Assembly: GCF_003367355.1 (NCBI RefSeq)
Contig: NZ_CP031413.1
Span: forward strand, 806,001-870,000
Direction of reading: 5' to 3'
From: Lysobacter sp. TY2-98
GTDB taxonomy: Bacteria > Pseudomonadota > Gammaproteobacteria > Xanthomonadales > Xanthomonadaceae
Length of the DNA: 64,000 nt
Shown here: piece after piece, positions 44,953-55,959 of the stretch
How the letters are laid out: each line of letters starts with the position of its first letter
How positions within the stretch are numbered: position 1 is the first letter of the stretch
Made by a program: the position numbers and the translations under genes
The notes under the pieces: generated by a model
Databases searched by the model: none
What the model was told of the DNA's origin: nothing
Seen by the model: only the letters and a program-made list of their open reading frames with translations

Positions 44953-45699
44953 TCACTTTCCGAGTTCGAATACGACGTTGAGGTTGACGGAAAGCACGTT
45001 CTCGCCAGGCGAAATCGGCGTCGCCTCGTCGCGCGCCATCTTGGCCATCGCCATCATGGGAATCGGGCGCGGAATCGTTGCGCCGCCGCTCTCGTCGATG
45101 CTGACGATGCGACGCACGCGCATGCCCAGCGTCTTCGCGTACATCTCGGCGCGGGCGCGGGCCTTGTCGAGCGCGGCGCGGCGGGCCTCGTCATAGACCG
45201 GATCCTTCTGGTCGATGTCGAACGTTGGGCCATTGATCTGGTTCGCACCGGTCGCGACGAGCGCATCTAGGATCTTCCCGAGCTTGGCGATGTCGCGCAC
45301 GGTGACGTTCACGGTGTTCGTCGCCTGGTAGCCGGTGATCGTCGGCGGCTGGTTCTCGGCGTAGCGGTACTGCGGATTGAGGTTGACGCCCGAGGTCTGC
45401 ACGTCGCGATCGGCTACGCCCGCGGCACGGATCGCGGCGACCACCTTGGCCATGCGGTCGGCGTTGTCGCGCAACGCGGAATTCGCGTCGGCCGCCTGTG
45501 TGACCACGCCTGTCGAGACCGTTGCGATGTCGGGGGCGCGACGCGCTTCGGCCTGTGCGGACACGGAGAGCAGGGTCGAATCCGGCGCGGCCATCGGAAT
45601 GGGCGAGGCGGTCTGGGCGTCGACGGTCATGGCGAGGCTCCCGAAAGCGAGCGCGGCGGCGAGGGCGAGGGGACGAACGAGGGGGCGCATGGCAGGCAT
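44953..45699 (-). CDS. SIMPL (DUF541) domain periplasmic protein
   Basis: A 248-residue exported protein with a signal peptide (about 1-29, PLALAAALAFGSLAMTVDAQ) and a DUF541/SIMPL domain: LSVSAQAEARRAPDIATVSTGV, VQTSGVNLNPQYRY, YQATNTVNVTVRDIAKLGKILDALVATGANQINGPTF and ARAEMYAKTLGMRV. The family (E. coli YggE, BP26) is linked to oxidative stress, but its activity is unknown. The start ATG 45699 has GGAG upstream; ATG 45690 is an alternative. Confidence 0.92.
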   Translation of the reverse strand: MPAMRPLVRPLALAAALAFGSLAMTVDAQTASPIPMAAPDSTLLSVSAQAEARRAPDIATVSTGVVTQAADANSALRDNADRMAKVVAAIRAAGVADRDVQTSGVNLNPQYRYAENQPPTITGYQATNTVNVTVRDIAKLGKILDALVATGANQINGPTFDIDQKDPVYDEARRAALDKARARAEMYAKTLGMRVRRIVSIDESGGATIPRPIPMMAMAKMARDEATPISPGENVLSVNLNVVFELGK

Positions 45700-45814
45700 G
45701 GAAGCTCCGATGTTTGGGGGGAAGGGTCGGTACGTTGCGGTGAACGGCTGGTGAGACGTCACGGGGTCGCGACACGATGCCGAAGGTTCAGGGTCGCCGC
45801 GACAGGTGGCGGGT

Positions 45815-45820
45815 TATTCT
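45815..45820 (+). promoter_or_regulatory. possible -10 box for a leaderless maf-rng mRNA
   Basis: TATTCT ends 7 bases before the maf ATG at 45828. No ribosome-binding site is visible between them. Confidence 0.35.
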
Positions 45821-45827
45821 CCAGTCG

Positions 45828-46415
45828 ATGCTCTATCTCGCCTCCAAGTCCCCGCGCCGACGCGAGCTTCTCGGCCGCCTCGGCCTCGATCCGCGCCTGC
45901 TCGACATCGACATTCCCGAAGTCCGCCAACCTGGCGAACCTGCGCTCGACTACGTGCGTCGGGTCTCGCGCGAAAAAGCGGGCGCCGGCCTGCTTTCGGT
46001 GGCCGCCGTGCCCAACGCGCTGGTGCTCGCCGCCGACACCGAAGTCGTGCTCGACGACGAAGTCTTCGGCAAACCCATCGACGCGGACGACGCGGTGCGC
46101 ATGCTCACGAAACTGTCGGGCCGCACCCACCAGGTGATCAGCGTCGTGTGGCTGCTGTCGGCCGGCCGCGAAGCGCAGGCGATCAGCGTGTCCGACGTCA
46201 CGTTCGCGCCACTGACGTCCGCGCAGCTCGACGGTTACATCGCCTGCGGCGAATGGGCAGGCAAGGCCGGTGCGTACGCGATACAGGGACGCGCCGAGGC
46301 CTTCGTCACGCGGCTGGATGGAAGCTACTCCGGCGTGATGGGCTTGCCCGTCCACGAAACCGCCCGGCTCCTCGCGGAGTTCGGCATCGATGCATTCACG
46401 AGCGCGGCGGCATGA
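45828..46415 (+). CDS. Maf/YhdE-type nucleotide pyrophosphatase
   Basis: Maf-family house-cleaning enzyme of 195 residues, most like the YhdE (dTTP/UTP) subgroup. Motifs include LYLASKSPRRRELLGRLGL at the N-terminus, VLAADTEVVLDDEVFGKP near residue 66, LSGRTHQVISVV and CGEWAGKAGAYAIQG near 143. It overlaps rng by the ATGA at 46412, the same pair as in E. coli. The start is ATG 45828; upstream in-frame codons precede the likely promoter. Confidence 0.95.
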   Translation: MLYLASKSPRRRELLGRLGLDPRLLDIDIPEVRQPGEPALDYVRRVSREKAGAGLLSVAAVPNALVLAADTEVVLDDEVFGKPIDADDAVRMLTKLSGRTHQVISVVWLLSAGREAQAISVSDVTFAPLTSAQLDGYIACGEWAGKAGAYAIQGRAEAFVTRLDGSYSGVMGLPVHETARLLAEFGIDAFTSAAA

Positions 46416-47902
46416 CGGAAGAGATCCTGGTCAACGTCACCCCGCGTGAGACGCGCGTGGCCGTCGTCGAGAACGGCATGCTGCAGGAACTGCACATCGA
46501 ACGCGGCTGGCGTCGCGGCGTGGTGGGCAACGTCTACAAGGGGCGCGTGCAGCGGATCATGCCGGGCATGCAGGCCGCCTTCATCGACATCGGCCTGGAG
46601 CGCGCCGCGTTCCTGCATGCCGGCGACATCGTGAAGCCGGCACCGGTGACGGACGCCAGCAACGGCGACGACGCGCCGCTGCCTCCGCAGCCCACACGGC
46701 CGATCACCGAGCTGCTTCGCGATGGGCAGGACATCGTCGTGCAGGTGGTGAAGGATCCGATCGGCGGCAAGGGCGCGCGCCTGACGACGCAGCTGTCGAT
46801 CCCGTCGCGCTATCTCGTGCTGTTGCCGCGCACGCGCGTGGTCGGCGTGTCCGCGCGCATCGAGGACGAAGCCGAACGCGCGCGACTCAAGCAGATCGTG
46901 TCGTCGCTGTCGCCGCCGGGCGCACAGCACGGCTACATCGTGCGCACGAACGCGGAAGGCCAGCCGGACGAAGCGATCGCCGAGGACATCGCGTATCTCA
47001 ATCGCGTGTGGTCGCTGATCGAGGAGAATTCGAAGTCGGCGAAGCTCGGCGAGCGCGTCTACGAGGATCTCTCGCTGCCGATGCGCGCGGTGCGCGACCT
47101 CCTGCGTCGCGACGTCGAGAAGGTGAAGGTGGATTCGCGCGAAACCTGCGATCGCCTCAAGGCGTTTGCCGCGCAGTACATGCCGGGGCTCAACGAGAAA
47201 ATCGAGCACTACGCCGGCGCGCGGCCGATCTTCGACCTGTACGGCGTCGAGGACGAGATCCAGCGCGCGCTCGAGAAACAGGTGCCGCTGAAGAGCGGCG
47301 GCTACCTCGTCATCGACCAGACCGAGGCGATGACGACGATCGACGTGAACACCGGTTCATTTCTCGGCCAGCGCAACCTCGAGGAAACGGTTTTCCGCAC
47401 GAATCTCGAGGCGGCTCAGTCGGTCGCGCGTCAGCTGCGGCTCCGTAACCTCGGCGGCATCATCATCATCGACTTCATCGACATGACGGACGCCGAGCAC
47501 AAGCGGCAGGTGCTTCGTCAGCTCGAGAAGGCGCTTGCCCGCGATCACGCCAAGACGACCGTGTACGACTTCTCTCCGCTGGGTCTCGTCGAGATGACCC
47601 GCAAGCGCACGACCGAGAGCCTGCAGCGGCAGCTCTCGGAGCCGTGCCATGAGTGCGGCGGGCGCGGTTCGCTGAAGACGCCCGAGACGGTGACGTACGA
47701 AATCTTCCGCGACATCGTGCGGCAGGTGCGCCAGTTCGATGCGCAGCGGCTGTTGGTCATCGCGTCGCCGAAGGTCGTTGCGCGCATTACCGACGAGGAG
47801 TCGGCGGCCGTCGCGGAGCTGGAGGAATTCCTGAGCAAGTCGATCCGCTTCCAGGCCGACGAGCAGTATTCGCAGGAGCAGTTCGATGTCGTGCTGCTCT
47901 GA
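46412..47902 (+). CDS. rng: ribonuclease G
   Basis: Endoribonuclease of the RNase E/G family that trims 16S rRNA at its 5' end and starts decay of some mRNAs. At 496 residues it has the S1 domain (about 38-130, VVGNVYKGRVQRIMPGMQAAFIDIG), the catalytic DNase I-like part with IIIDFIDM near residue 351 and DVNTGSF near 311, and the Zn-link CHECGGRG near 413. It lacks the long RNase E scaffold tail. Confidence 0.97.
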   Translation: MTEEILVNVTPRETRVAVVENGMLQELHIERGWRRGVVGNVYKGRVQRIMPGMQAAFIDIGLERAAFLHAGDIVKPAPVTDASNGDDAPLPPQPTRPITELLRDGQDIVVQVVKDPIGGKGARLTTQLSIPSRYLVLLPRTRVVGVSARIEDEAERARLKQIVSSLSPPGAQHGYIVRTNAEGQPDEAIAEDIAYLNRVWSLIEENSKSAKLGERVYEDLSLPMRAVRDLLRRDVEKVKVDSRETCDRLKAFAAQYMPGLNEKIEHYAGARPIFDLYGVEDEIQRALEKQVPLKSGGYLVIDQTEAMTTIDVNTGSFLGQRNLEETVFRTNLEAAQSVARQLRLRNLGGIIIIDFIDMTDAEHKRQVLRQLEKALARDHAKTTVYDFSPLGLVEMTRKRTTESLQRQLSEPCHECGGRGSLKTPETVTYEIFRDIVRQVRQFDAQRLLVIASPKVVARITDEESAAVAELEEFLSKSIRFQADEQYSQEQFDVVLL

Positions 47903-47929
47903 CCGCGGCGTCGCGGCGTCGCACGACGC

Positions 47930-50900
47930 GTGATTTTCCGCCACGCCAAGCGGGCGCACGTCGGCCTCGGCTACGTCGCCGCCGTCGCGGTGCTCGGTTT
48001 CGCGCTGCTGCTGGGGCTCGTCAGCCTCGCGCTGCCGCTGCTCGCGCAGCATCCGGCGCAGGTCAAGGCGTGGTTGGAACATCGCACCCAGCGGCCGGTG
48101 TCGTTCACCGGCCTGCGTACGCACTGGACCAAGGTCGGCCCGCTGATCGAGTTGCGCGGCCTCCGTATCGGCGACGGCGATCGCGCGGTTGCGGTCGGTG
48201 ACGCCGAGCTGCTTGCGTCGGTCTATCTCGGCCTGCTGCCGGGTCATGCGTTCACCGAACTCCGCCTGCGCGGCCTCGACCTCACGCTGGAGCGCGCCGA
48301 CGACGGCACGTGGGACGTGCGCGGGCTTCCCGGGCAGAAGGACCAGAAAAGCGGCGATCCTTTCGGCGCACTCGACCGCCTCGGCGAGCTGCACGTGATC
48401 GACGGCCGTCTCGCGATCGTCGCGCCGGCGTACGGCGTCGACACCGCGATTCCGCGCGCGGACCTGCGCCTGCGTGTCGACGGTTCGCGCGTGCGTGCCG
48501 GCGTGCGTGCGTGGATGCGCGCGAATGCGGCGCCGCTCGACGGCGTGCTCGATTTCGATCGCGACAGCGGCGACGGCCGCGCCTATGTCGGCGCCGAGCG
48601 CGTCGACCTGCGCGACTGGGCCGCGGTGCTTCACGCCGGCGGTGTGCGTGTCGCTGGTGGCGTGGGCAGCGCACGCGCGTGGGCGGAGCTGCGCGACGAA
48701 CGCGTCGTGCAGGTCACGGGGCAAGGCGCGCTTTCCGGCGTGACGCTCGAAGGCGCGCCACTCGATGGCGCGGTGCCGCGGGTGGTGTTCGATCGCGTCG
48801 ACGCGCTCGGCGTGTGGCGCGTCAAAGGACGCGCGTGGACGATGACGCTGCCGACCTTGCGCGTGCAGCAGAAGAAGTCCGGCGAAGTGCTCGATGGTCT
48901 CGCGCTCGCCGGCGGTGGTCGTTTCGATCTCGCCGCGCGTCATGTCGACGTCGCGCCGCTGCTCCAGGCCGCAGCGCTCACCGATCGGCTGCCGGAAAGC
49001 ACGCGTCGCTGGATTCGTGCGGCGGCGCCGGGCGGTCTGGTCGACGACGCACGCGTGAGCAGTACGCAGGGGCGTACCAACGTGCAGGCCAGGCTCGCGT
49101 CGGTGGGTTTTGATCGCGTCGGCACCGCGCCCGGGCTTCGCGGCATCGCGGGTCGGCTCGCCGGGGATACCGACGGCGTACAGCTCGACTTCGAGCCCGC
49201 CAGCACGATCCGCTTCATCTGGCCGCAGGCCTTCGGGCCGGACCACCTCGTGCATCTCACCGGCCGCGCGGCCGTCTGGCGCGATGGGCCCGGCTGGCGT
49301 CTCGGCACGCGCGCGCTGCACATCGGCGGCGAAGGTTATTCCGCCGACGTGCGTGGCGGCCTGTTCTGGCAGGGCGACGGCACGCGTCCCTTCATCGATC
49401 TCGCCGCCGACGTCGGCCCGACCGCCGTACCCGTCGCCAAGCGTTTCTGGGTACGCGACGTAATGGCGCCCAAGGTCGTGCAATGGCTGGACAACGGCCT
49501 CATCGGCGGTCGCGTCGAACACGGTCGTGCGGTGGTGGTCGGTGATCTCGACGACTGGCCGTTCCGTCATCACGAAGGCACGTTCGAAGCGCGCGGCCAC
49601 ATTGCAGGCGGCATCGTGAAGTTCCTGCCCGACTGGCCGCCGGCGGAAGGCGTCGACGCCGACGTGATGTTCGACGGCACTGGCTTCGATGTCGCCGGCG
49701 GTGGTCGCATCGGTCGCGTGCAGTTGCCGGTGCTCAAGGCATCGATCGACGATTACTCGCACGGCGCGCTCGTCGTCGAAGCGCACGGTACGGCCGAAGC
49801 GTCGCAGTTACTCGACGTCGTGCGTGCGAGCGGCCTGCGCAAGCTGCAGCCGGAAACGATCGACGCACTCGCCGCGAGCGGCCCGGCCAAGGTCGACTTC
49901 GGTCTCGAGCTCCCGCTTGGTCGGCCCGAGCCGCTGTCGATCAAGGGCGCGGTGGACCTCGACGGCGCGATGCTCAGCGATCGCCGCTGGGACCTGCGCT
50001 TCGACGACGTGCACGGCCGCGCGACCTACGATCTCGCCGGCTTCACCGCGACCGATCTCGACGTTCGCCATGACGGCCAGCCCGGCCAGCTGTCGCTGCG
50101 CGTCGGCGACGGTCACGTGCGCACGCCTACCAACATCGTGGAAGGTGACGTTGCCGCGAATTTCGATATCGACGACCTGCTCAAGCGCGCTCCGGAGATG
50201 AGCTGGCTGTCGCCGTACGTGGCCGGGCGTTCGGCGTGGACAGTGAGCGTGGTCGTGCCCAAGGACGTCAGTAGGCCCGGCGGCGCCGCGCACCTGCAGC
50301 TACGCAGTACGCTTGCAGGCACGTCGCTCGACCTGCCGGCGCCGTTGCGCAAGCCGGCGGCGCAAGCGTTGCCTGCGTTCGTCGATACACCGCTTCCCGT
50401 CGGCAGCGGCGAGGTGAAGGTGAGCCTGGGCAACCTGGTCGGCGTTCGTGCACGCACGATCGGAAGCCGGACCGGTGTGCGCGTGGTGCTCGGCAGCGGC
50501 ACGGTCGACGATGCCGCGCCGCCGTCGGGCATCGTGGCGACCGGACGTGCCGCGCAGCTCGACGCGCTCGACTGGATCGCGTTCGCGCGCGGCGGTGGCA
50601 CGGGGTCGGGCGACGGCCTCGCGCTGCAGCGCATCGACGTCACCACGCCGCGCCTCAACATGCTCGGCGGTGTGTTCGGCGAAACACGTCTGCAGGTGCA
50701 GCCGGTGGCTGGCAACGCGCTGTCGGTGCGCGCGGACGGTGCGACGCTTTCGGGCAGTCTCAACGTGCCCGATGGCAATGGTCCGATCGCGGGTCGGTTC
50801 GCGCGCGTGTACTGGAAGTCGGCGGCCGCGCCAGCGCCCGCGGTCGCAGCGACGACAAGCGCGCCGCGCGTCGCACCGATGACGCCGACGGCGCGACGTC

Positions 50901-51793
50901 CCGCGCCGACGCGTGCACCGGCGGCGACGAACGCGGCGGTCGATCCTTCGAAGGTGCCCGCACTCGCCATCGATGTCGACGACCTGCGCATCGGCGCCGC
51001 TCAGCTCGGGACCGCGCGCTTCCGTTCGCATCCCAACGTGGCGGGTATGCAGCTCGACCAGTTCACGGCGCGCGGTCGTGGCCAGCGTATCGACGCCACC
51101 GGAGAATGGACCGGCAGGACGGCATCGCGCACGCACATCGACGCGACCGTCGCCACCGACGACTTCGGCGCACTGCTGGACGGTTTCGGCCTCGGCGGTC
51201 GTCTCGGCGGCGGCAAGGGCGATGCGCACTTCGATGCATCGTGGACCGGCGCGCCGATGGACTTCGCGCTCGCCACGCTGGAAGGCACGCTGGCGGTCGA
51301 CGTGCACAACGGTCGACTGCTGGAGGTCAATCCCGGCGCGGGCCGCGTGCTCGGCTTGCTGAGCCTCGCCGAACTGCCGCGTCGCCTCACGCTCGATTTC
51401 GGCGACTTCTTCGCCAAGGGCTTCAGTTTCAACCAGCTCGGCGGCAACGTGCGCTTCGACGGCGGCCTCGCGCGCAGCGACGATTTCGGCATCAAGGGCC
51501 CGGCCGCGGACATCCGCATCCGCGGCGCCGCCAACATGCGCGCGCAGACCTTCGACCAGACAATCGAAGTGCATCCCAAGTCGGGCAACCTGCTGACCGC
51601 CGTCGGTGCGATCGCGGGTGGCCCCGTCGGCGCGGCGATCGGCGCCGCGGCCGGCGCGGTGATGCAGAAACCGCTCGGCCAATTGGGCGCGAAGGTCTAC
51701 CGCGTCACCGGCCCGTGGGCCGATCCCAAGGTCGAAGTGATGACGCGCGACCAGACGCGCGCGATGGCGCTCGCGAAGCCACCGGCCGGTTGA
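47930..51793 (+). CDS. yhdP: YhdP-family AsmA-like envelope protein
   Basis: Very large (1287 residues) AsmA-like protein with one N-terminal membrane helix (about 11-38, [23 protein letters not shown]) and a long beta-rich periplasmic body. E. coli YhdP, together with TamB and YdbH, moves phospholipid to the outer membrane. A low-complexity Ala/Pro/Thr stretch (about 965-1005) interrupts the body. The C-terminus has the AsmA_2 pattern ([28 protein letters not shown] near residue 1140; [20 protein letters not shown]). The start is GTG 47930. It sits between rng and tldD as in E. coli. Confidence 0.93.
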   Translation: MIFRHAKRAHVGLGYVAAVAVLGFALLLGLVSLALPLLAQHPAQVKAWLEHRTQRPVSFTGLRTHWTKVGPLIELRGLRIGDGDRAVAVGDAELLASVYLGLLPGHAFTELRLRGLDLTLERADDGTWDVRGLPGQKDQKSGDPFGALDRLGELHVIDGRLAIVAPAYGVDTAIPRADLRLRVDGSRVRAGVRAWMRANAAPLDGVLDFDRDSGDGRAYVGAERVDLRDWAAVLHAGGVRVAGGVGSARAWAELRDERVVQVTGQGALSGVTLEGAPLDGAVPRVVFDRVDALGVWRVKGRAWTMTLPTLRVQQKKSGEVLDGLALAGGGRFDLAARHVDVAPLLQAAALTDRLPESTRRWIRAAAPGGLVDDARVSSTQGRTNVQARLASVGFDRVGTAPGLRGIAGRLAGDTDGVQLDFEPASTIRFIWPQAFGPDHLVHLTGRAAVWRDGPGWRLGTRALHIGGEGYSADVRGGLFWQGDGTRPFIDLAADVGPTAVPVAKRFWVRDVMAPKVVQWLDNGLIGGRVEHGRAVVVGDLDDWPFRHHEGTFEARGHIAGGIVKFLPDWPPAEGVDADVMFDGTGFDVAGGGRIGRVQLPVLKASIDDYSHGALVVEAHGTAEASQLLDVVRASGLRKLQPETIDALAASGPAKVDFGLELPLGRPEPLSIKGAVDLDGAMLSDRRWDLRFDDVHGRATYDLAGFTATDLDVRHDGQPGQLSLRVGDGHVRTPTNIVEGDVAANFDIDDLLKRAPEMSWLSPYVAGRSAWTVSVVVPKDVSRPGGAAHLQLRSTLAGTSLDLPAPLRKPAAQALPAFVDTPLPVGSGEVKVSLGNLVGVRARTIGSRTGVRVVLGSGTVDDAAPPSGIVATGRAAQLDALDWIAFARGGGTGSGDGLALQRIDVTTPRLNMLGGVFGETRLQVQPVAGNALSVRADGATLSGSLNVPDGNGPIAGRFARVYWKSAAAPAPAVAATTSAPRVAPMTPTARRPAPTRAPAATNAAVDPSKVPALAIDVDDLRIGAAQLGTARFRSHPNVAGMQLDQFTARGRGQRIDATGEWTGRTASRTHIDATVATDDFGALLDGFGLGGRLGGGKGDAHFDASWTGAPMDFALATLEGTLAVDVHNGRLLEVNPGAGRVLGLLSLAELPRRLTLDFGDFFAKGFSFNQLGGNVRFDGGLARSDDFGIKGPAADIRIRGAANMRAQTFDQTIEVHPKSGNLLTAVGAIAGGPVGAAIGAAAGAVMQKPLGQLGAKVYRVTGPWADPKVEVMTRDQTRAMALAKPPAG

Positions 51794-51820
51794 GGCCGAT
51801 CACATCGCCCCGCATATAGT
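51790..51820 (+). promoter_or_regulatory. possible promoter of tldD
   Basis: TTGAGG (51790-51795) and TATAGT (51815-51820) are separated by 19 bases, a little wide, 44 bases before the tldD ATG. It overlaps the yhdP stop. Confidence 0.4.
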
Positions 51821-51863
51821 CCGGACGCGGCGCATGCGCGCGTCCTCCACCAATGGAATTCCG

Positions 51864-53318
51864 ATGACGACTTCGCTTTCGACCGCCGAATCCCGCCTGC
51901 TCGCGCCTGCCGGCCTCGATGTCGCGTCGCTGGATCGCGCGCTGGGTGCGCTGGTGGGGCCGGGTGTCGACTTCGGCGATCTGTATTTCCAGCACGCACG
52001 GCGCGAGAGCTGGACGGTGGAAGACGGCATCGTCAAGGACGGTGCGCATTCGATCGAGCAGGGCGTCGGTGTGCGCGCCATCAGCGGCGAGAAGACCGGC
52101 TTCGCGTATTCGGACGAGATCGACGGGCGTGCATTGCTCGAAGCCTCGACGTCCGCGCGTGCGATCGCCAAGGGCAGCGTCGTCGGCACTGAGCTCGCGA
52201 AGGATCGTCCGCTGGTGCGCGGCAGTGGTCGCGAGCTGTACGCCGCGTTCGATCCGATCGATGCGCTGGCGAACGAGGAGAAGGTCGAGTCGCTGCGCCG
52301 TATCGACCGCCTGCTGCGCGCCGCGGATCCGCGCGTGAAGCAGGTGACGGTGAGCCTGTCCGGCGGCGTCGACACCGTGCTGGTCGCGCGCAGCGACGGC
52401 CTGCTTTCCGCCGATGTGCGTCCGCTGGTTCGGCTCAACGTGCAGGTCATCGTCGAGCAGAACGGACGACGCGAGCAGGGCTACGCGGGTGGCGGTGGTC
52501 GCTACGGCTATGCGGAGCTGCTCGGCGGAGGTCGCCCTGAACATCTCGCGCGCGAAGCGCTGCGCCAGGCGCTGGTGAACCTCGATGCGGTGGATGCGCC
52601 GGCCGGCGTGATGCCCGTCGTGCTCGGCAGCGGCTGGCCCGGCGTGCTGCTGCACGAGGCCGTCGGTCATGGTCTGGAAGGCGACTTCAATCGCAAGGGT
52701 ACGTCGACGTACGCGGGCCGCATCGGCCAGCGCGTGGCGTCACCCGGCGTCACGATCGTGGATGACGGCACGCTGCCGGGACGTCGCGGCTCGCTCAACA
52801 TCGACGACGAAGGCACACCGACCAACTGCACGACGCTGATCGAGGACGGCGTGCTCGTCGGCTACATGCAGGACACGCTCAACGCGCGCCTGATGGGCAT
52901 GGCGCCGACGGGAAATGGGCGTCGCGAATCGTTCGCGCACCTCGTCATGCCGCGCATGACGAACACCTACATGCTCGCCGGCCCGCACGATCCGCAGGAG
53001 ATGATCCGGTCGGTGAAGAAGGGCCTGTATGCGGTGAATTTCGGCGGCGGGCAGGTCGACATCACGTCGGGCAAGTACGTGTTCTCGGCGACCGAGGCCT
53101 ACCTGATCGAGGACGGCCAGATCACCGCGCCGGTGAAGGGCGCGATGCTGATCGGCAACGGGCCCGAGACGATGCAGAAGGTGCGCATGATCGGAAATGA
53201 TCTTGCGCTCGACGAAGGCGTCGGGGTCTGCGGCAAGGACGGACAGAGCGTGCCGGTCGGCGTCGGCCAGCCGTCGCTGCTGATCGAAGGTCTGACGGTC
53301 GGCGGGACGAAGGCCTGA
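51864..53318 (+). CDS. tldD: metalloprotease TldD
   Basis: Zinc protease subunit that acts with PmbA (TldE), known for trimming microcin B17 and for processing other peptides. The 484-residue protein contains the zinc site [18 protein letters not shown] near residue 265 (HExxxH type) and the conserved C-terminal [25 protein letters not shown]. The ATG at 51864 is used; an upstream in-frame ATG at 51834 adds ten residues. The partner pmbA is at 53991, with darP between on the other strand. Confidence 0.97.
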   Translation: MTTSLSTAESRLLAPAGLDVASLDRALGALVGPGVDFGDLYFQHARRESWTVEDGIVKDGAHSIEQGVGVRAISGEKTGFAYSDEIDGRALLEASTSARAIAKGSVVGTELAKDRPLVRGSGRELYAAFDPIDALANEEKVESLRRIDRLLRAADPRVKQVTVSLSGGVDTVLVARSDGLLSADVRPLVRLNVQVIVEQNGRREQGYAGGGGRYGYAELLGGGRPEHLAREALRQALVNLDAVDAPAGVMPVVLGSGWPGVLLHEAVGHGLEGDFNRKGTSTYAGRIGQRVASPGVTIVDDGTLPGRRGSLNIDDEGTPTNCTTLIEDGVLVGYMQDTLNARLMGMAPTGNGRRESFAHLVMPRMTNTYMLAGPHDPQEMIRSVKKGLYAVNFGGGQVDITSGKYVFSATEAYLIEDGQITAPVKGAMLIGNGPETMQKVRMIGNDLALDEGVGVCGKDGQSVPVGVGQPSLLIEGLTVGGTKA

Positions 53319-53331
53319 GCCTTCGCGTGGA

Positions 53332-53916
53332 TCAGTCGTCCGTGTCGTCGATCTCGATCGGGTCGACGCCGTCGTCGTCCGCGCCTTCGTGCGTACCGAG
53401 GATCACGGCGCGCAGCTCGCGGAACAGCTCACGGAACGCGCGCGGCGGCTTGTTGCGGTTGCGCTCCTCGACTGCGTTGCGCACGAGCTGGCGCAGACGC
53501 TGGCGATCGGCGTCCGGATGCAGGTCGAGCAGTTCGGCGAGCGCGGCATCGCCGCCGTCGAGCAGCTTCGTACGCCACGCTTCGACGCGATGCATCGCCG
53601 CGACTTCCGCGCGCGAGCTTTCGCTCTTTTCGTCGAGCGCATCGCGCATGGCCTGCAGCTCGCTGTCGTCGAGCTTGCGCATCTGCTTGGCGAGGAACGC
53701 CAGCTGTCGCTTGCGCGCGATGTTGGAGGTGATGCGGCGCGTATCCAGAATGTGCGGCGTGATCGATTCCGGCACCGGCACGCGCGCGAGCTGCGCGTCG
53801 GTCAGGCCGGCGAGCGTCTCCGCGAGATCGAGCACGCCCAGCGCCTCGCGCCGCTGCTCACTGCGGGAGGGGCTGTGGAATTCACCGGTTTCTTCGTCGC
53901 GACCGCGCATCGTCAT
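53332..53916 (-). CDS. darP: ribosome-associated protein DarP/YjgA (DUF615)
   Basis: Helical protein of 194 residues that in E. coli binds late 50S precursors. Family signatures are [45 protein letters not shown] near residue 70 and [33 protein letters not shown] near 140. The tail is very acidic ([18 protein letters not shown]). ATG 53916 is used; ATG 53910 (MRGRDEETG) is equally possible. It is nested between tldD and pmbA on the opposite strand, the usual xanthomonad and enteric neighbourhood. Confidence 0.95.
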   Translation of the reverse strand: MTMRGRDEETGEFHSPSRSEQRREALGVLDLAETLAGLTDAQLARVPVPESITPHILDTRRITSNIARKRQLAFLAKQMRKLDDSELQAMRDALDEKSESSRAEVAAMHRVEAWRTKLLDGGDAALAELLDLHPDADRQRLRQLVRNAVEERNRNKPPRAFRELFRELRAVILGTHEGADDDGVDPIEIDDTDD

Positions 53917-53990
53917 AATCCTGCGCGACGGGCGACGCCACGCGTTGAGCCGTCCGCAGGCCTGCGGACATGGGATGAAAGGATAAGACA

Positions 53991-55358
53991 TTGAACGCGA
54001 CGACCTCTTCGCCGGCCCTCCACGACGACAGCATCGAGCGCCTCGAGGCGCTCGACGGCCTGTCGCAGCGGCTGCTCGACCTGGCACGTGAGCGCGGCGT
54101 CACCCAGGCCGAGGTGAGCTGCTCGGAGGAGGCCGGCCTGAGCGTCAACGTGCGCATGGGCGAGGTGGAGACGGTCGAATCCACGCGCGATCGCGGTATC
54201 GCGGTCACCGTCTACTTCGGCCGTCGCAAGGGCAGCGCGAGCACCGCCGACCTGCGCGAGGAGAGCCTGATCGCGACGGTCGACCAGGCCTGCGCGATCG
54301 CGAAGTACACCGAGGACGATCCGGCGGCCGGCCTTGCGGACGCCGAGCTGATGGCGCGCGAAACCCCCGAGTTCGATGCCTGGCATCCGTGGGCGATCGA
54401 CGCCGACCGCGCCATCGACCTCGCGCTGGCCTGCGAGCAGGCGGGGCGCGATGCCGACGCGCGCGTGGAGAACTCCGACGGCGCGTCGCTCAGCACGGGG
54501 CGCAGTCTTTCGGTGTACGCGAACAGTCACGGCTTCGTAGGCCGCGAGCGCGGCACGCAGCATTCGCTGGGATGCGCGCTCATCGCCGGTCGCGGCGATG
54601 CGATGCAACGCGATGGCTGGTACACGTTCGGTCTTGCGTCGGACGATCTCGAGTCGCCGGTCGCGGTGGGCCGTCGCGCCGCCGAGCGCGCGGTGTCGCG
54701 ACTGTCGCCCAAGCAGCTGCGCACCGGCGAATACACCGTGATGTTCGCATCGGAAATGGCGCGCTCGCTGGTCGGCCATCTGCTGTCGGCGGTGTCGGGT
54801 GGCGCGCTGTATCGCGGCGCGAGTTTCCTCGTCGACAGCCAGGGCACGCAGCTGTTCCCCGACTGGTTCTCGATCCACGAACGGCCGTTCCTGCGTCGCG
54901 GCCTGCGTTCGTCCGCCTACGACGCCGAAGGCGTGGCAACGCGCGAATCCCCGCTGGTCGAGAACGGCGTGCTGCAGCGTTACGTGCTCGGCAGCTACTC
55001 GGCGCGAAAGCTCGGCTTGCAGACCACGGCGAACGCGGGCGGCGTGCACAACCTCGATGTCGCCGCGAACGCCGGTGATTTCGACGCGGTGCTCGCCGGC
55101 ATGGGACGCGGCCTGCTGGTCACCGAGCTCATGGGCCACGGCGCGAACGCGACGACCGGCGATTACTCGCGCGGCGCCGCAGGCTTCTGGGTCGAGGACG
55201 GCCGCATCCAGTACCCGGTGGACGGCATCACTGTCGCGGGCAACCTGCGCGAGATGTTCCAGCGCATCGAGGCGGTGGGGACCGACGTCGACCCGCGTTC
55301 GCACATCCGCATGGGATCGCTGGTGCTCGGCCGCATGACCGTCGCCGGCGAGAGCTGA
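53991..55358 (+). CDS. pmbA: metalloprotease PmbA/TldE
   Basis: Partner of TldD in the TldD/E protease; it lacks the zinc site itself. The 455 residues include [38 protein letters not shown], the central SNSHG-like [15 protein letters not shown] near residue 177, and the C-terminal [30 protein letters not shown] near 365. The start codon is TTG 53991 with AAAGGA upstream; nearby ATGs run into a stop at once. CATAAT at 53914-53919, inside the darP start, may be its -10 box. Confidence 0.96.
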   Translation: MNATTSSPALHDDSIERLEALDGLSQRLLDLARERGVTQAEVSCSEEAGLSVNVRMGEVETVESTRDRGIAVTVYFGRRKGSASTADLREESLIATVDQACAIAKYTEDDPAAGLADAELMARETPEFDAWHPWAIDADRAIDLALACEQAGRDADARVENSDGASLSTGRSLSVYANSHGFVGRERGTQHSLGCALIAGRGDAMQRDGWYTFGLASDDLESPVAVGRRAAERAVSRLSPKQLRTGEYTVMFASEMARSLVGHLLSAVSGGALYRGASFLVDSQGTQLFPDWFSIHERPFLRRGLRSSAYDAEGVATRESPLVENGVLQRYVLGSYSARKLGLQTTANAGGVHNLDVAANAGDFDAVLAGMGRGLLVTELMGHGANATTGDYSRGAAGFWVEDGRIQYPVDGITVAGNLREMFQRIEAVGTDVDPRSHIRMGSLVLGRMTVAGES

Positions 55359-55458
55359 TGGCGACCGCTGATCGGGCAAATGGCGATCGATGGTTGACCG
55401 TCATGCACGCTTGGACTGAAAGTCGGTGTCTACACGACCTTCACGCAGGAGCGAACCG

Positions 55459-55887
55459 ATGAGCGAATTCGACCAGAACCCCGGCGGCGCGACACCTCCG
55501 CCGTACTCGCAGCCCACGCCGCCGCCGCATTCGGGCTCGACGGGCGCTGATTCCGCCGAAGAGCGCAACTGGGCGATGCTGGGCCACCTGTCCTCGTTGT
55601 CCGGCCTGATCGTGCCGTTCGGCAACGTGCTCGGTCCGCTGGTGGTGTGGCAGATCAAGAAGGACACCATGCCTTTCGCCGCCGAGCAGGCGAAGGAAGC
55701 GGTCAACTTCAACATCACCGCCGCGCTGGCCGCGATCGTCGCGTCCGTCTGCATGATCGTGCTGATCGGCTTCCTGCTTCTGCCGATCGTGGTGATCGCT
55801 TGGCTGGTGCTGACGGTGATGGCCGGCATGGCGGCGAGCCGTGGCGAGAACTACCGCTATCCGTTCACGCTGCGCCTGATCAACTGA
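55459..55887 (+). CDS. DUF4870 (Tic20-like) membrane protein
   Basis: A 142-residue protein. A Pro/Ser-rich, Tyr-containing cytoplasmic N-terminus (about 1-33) precedes the DUF4870 core: ERNWAMLGHLSSLSGLIVPFGNVLGPLVVWQIKKD, FAAEQAKEAVNFNITAALAAI, and two membrane helices (about 82-125) ending ASRGENYRYPFTLRLI. The function is unknown. The start is ATG 55459 with AGGAG upstream. A strong terminator follows, so it is a single-gene unit. Confidence 0.93.
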   Translation: MSEFDQNPGGATPPPYSQPTPPPHSGSTGADSAEERNWAMLGHLSSLSGLIVPFGNVLGPLVVWQIKKDTMPFAAEQAKEAVNFNITAALAAIVASVCMIVLIGFLLLPIVVIAWLVLTVMAGMAASRGENYRYPFTLRLIN

Positions 55888-55905
55888 TTCCGCTGCGGTG
55901 ATGCG

Positions 55906-55935
55906 AAAACGCCGGCTTCGTGCCGGCGTTTTTGT
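55906..55935. terminator. terminator between DUF4870 and ispA
   Basis: An 11-bp stem (55906-55916 with 55922-55932) with a TTCGT loop is followed by TTTGTTT on the plus strand. The A-rich left side allows use by ispA from the other direction. Confidence 0.9.
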
Positions 55936-55959
55936 TTGGTGCGATCGGTCGTCGCGCGC

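Noticed and set aside
47357..49786. Open frame of about 800 codons on the minus strand
   Set aside because: It is antisense to rng and yhdP, Arg/Ala/His-rich and without family features.
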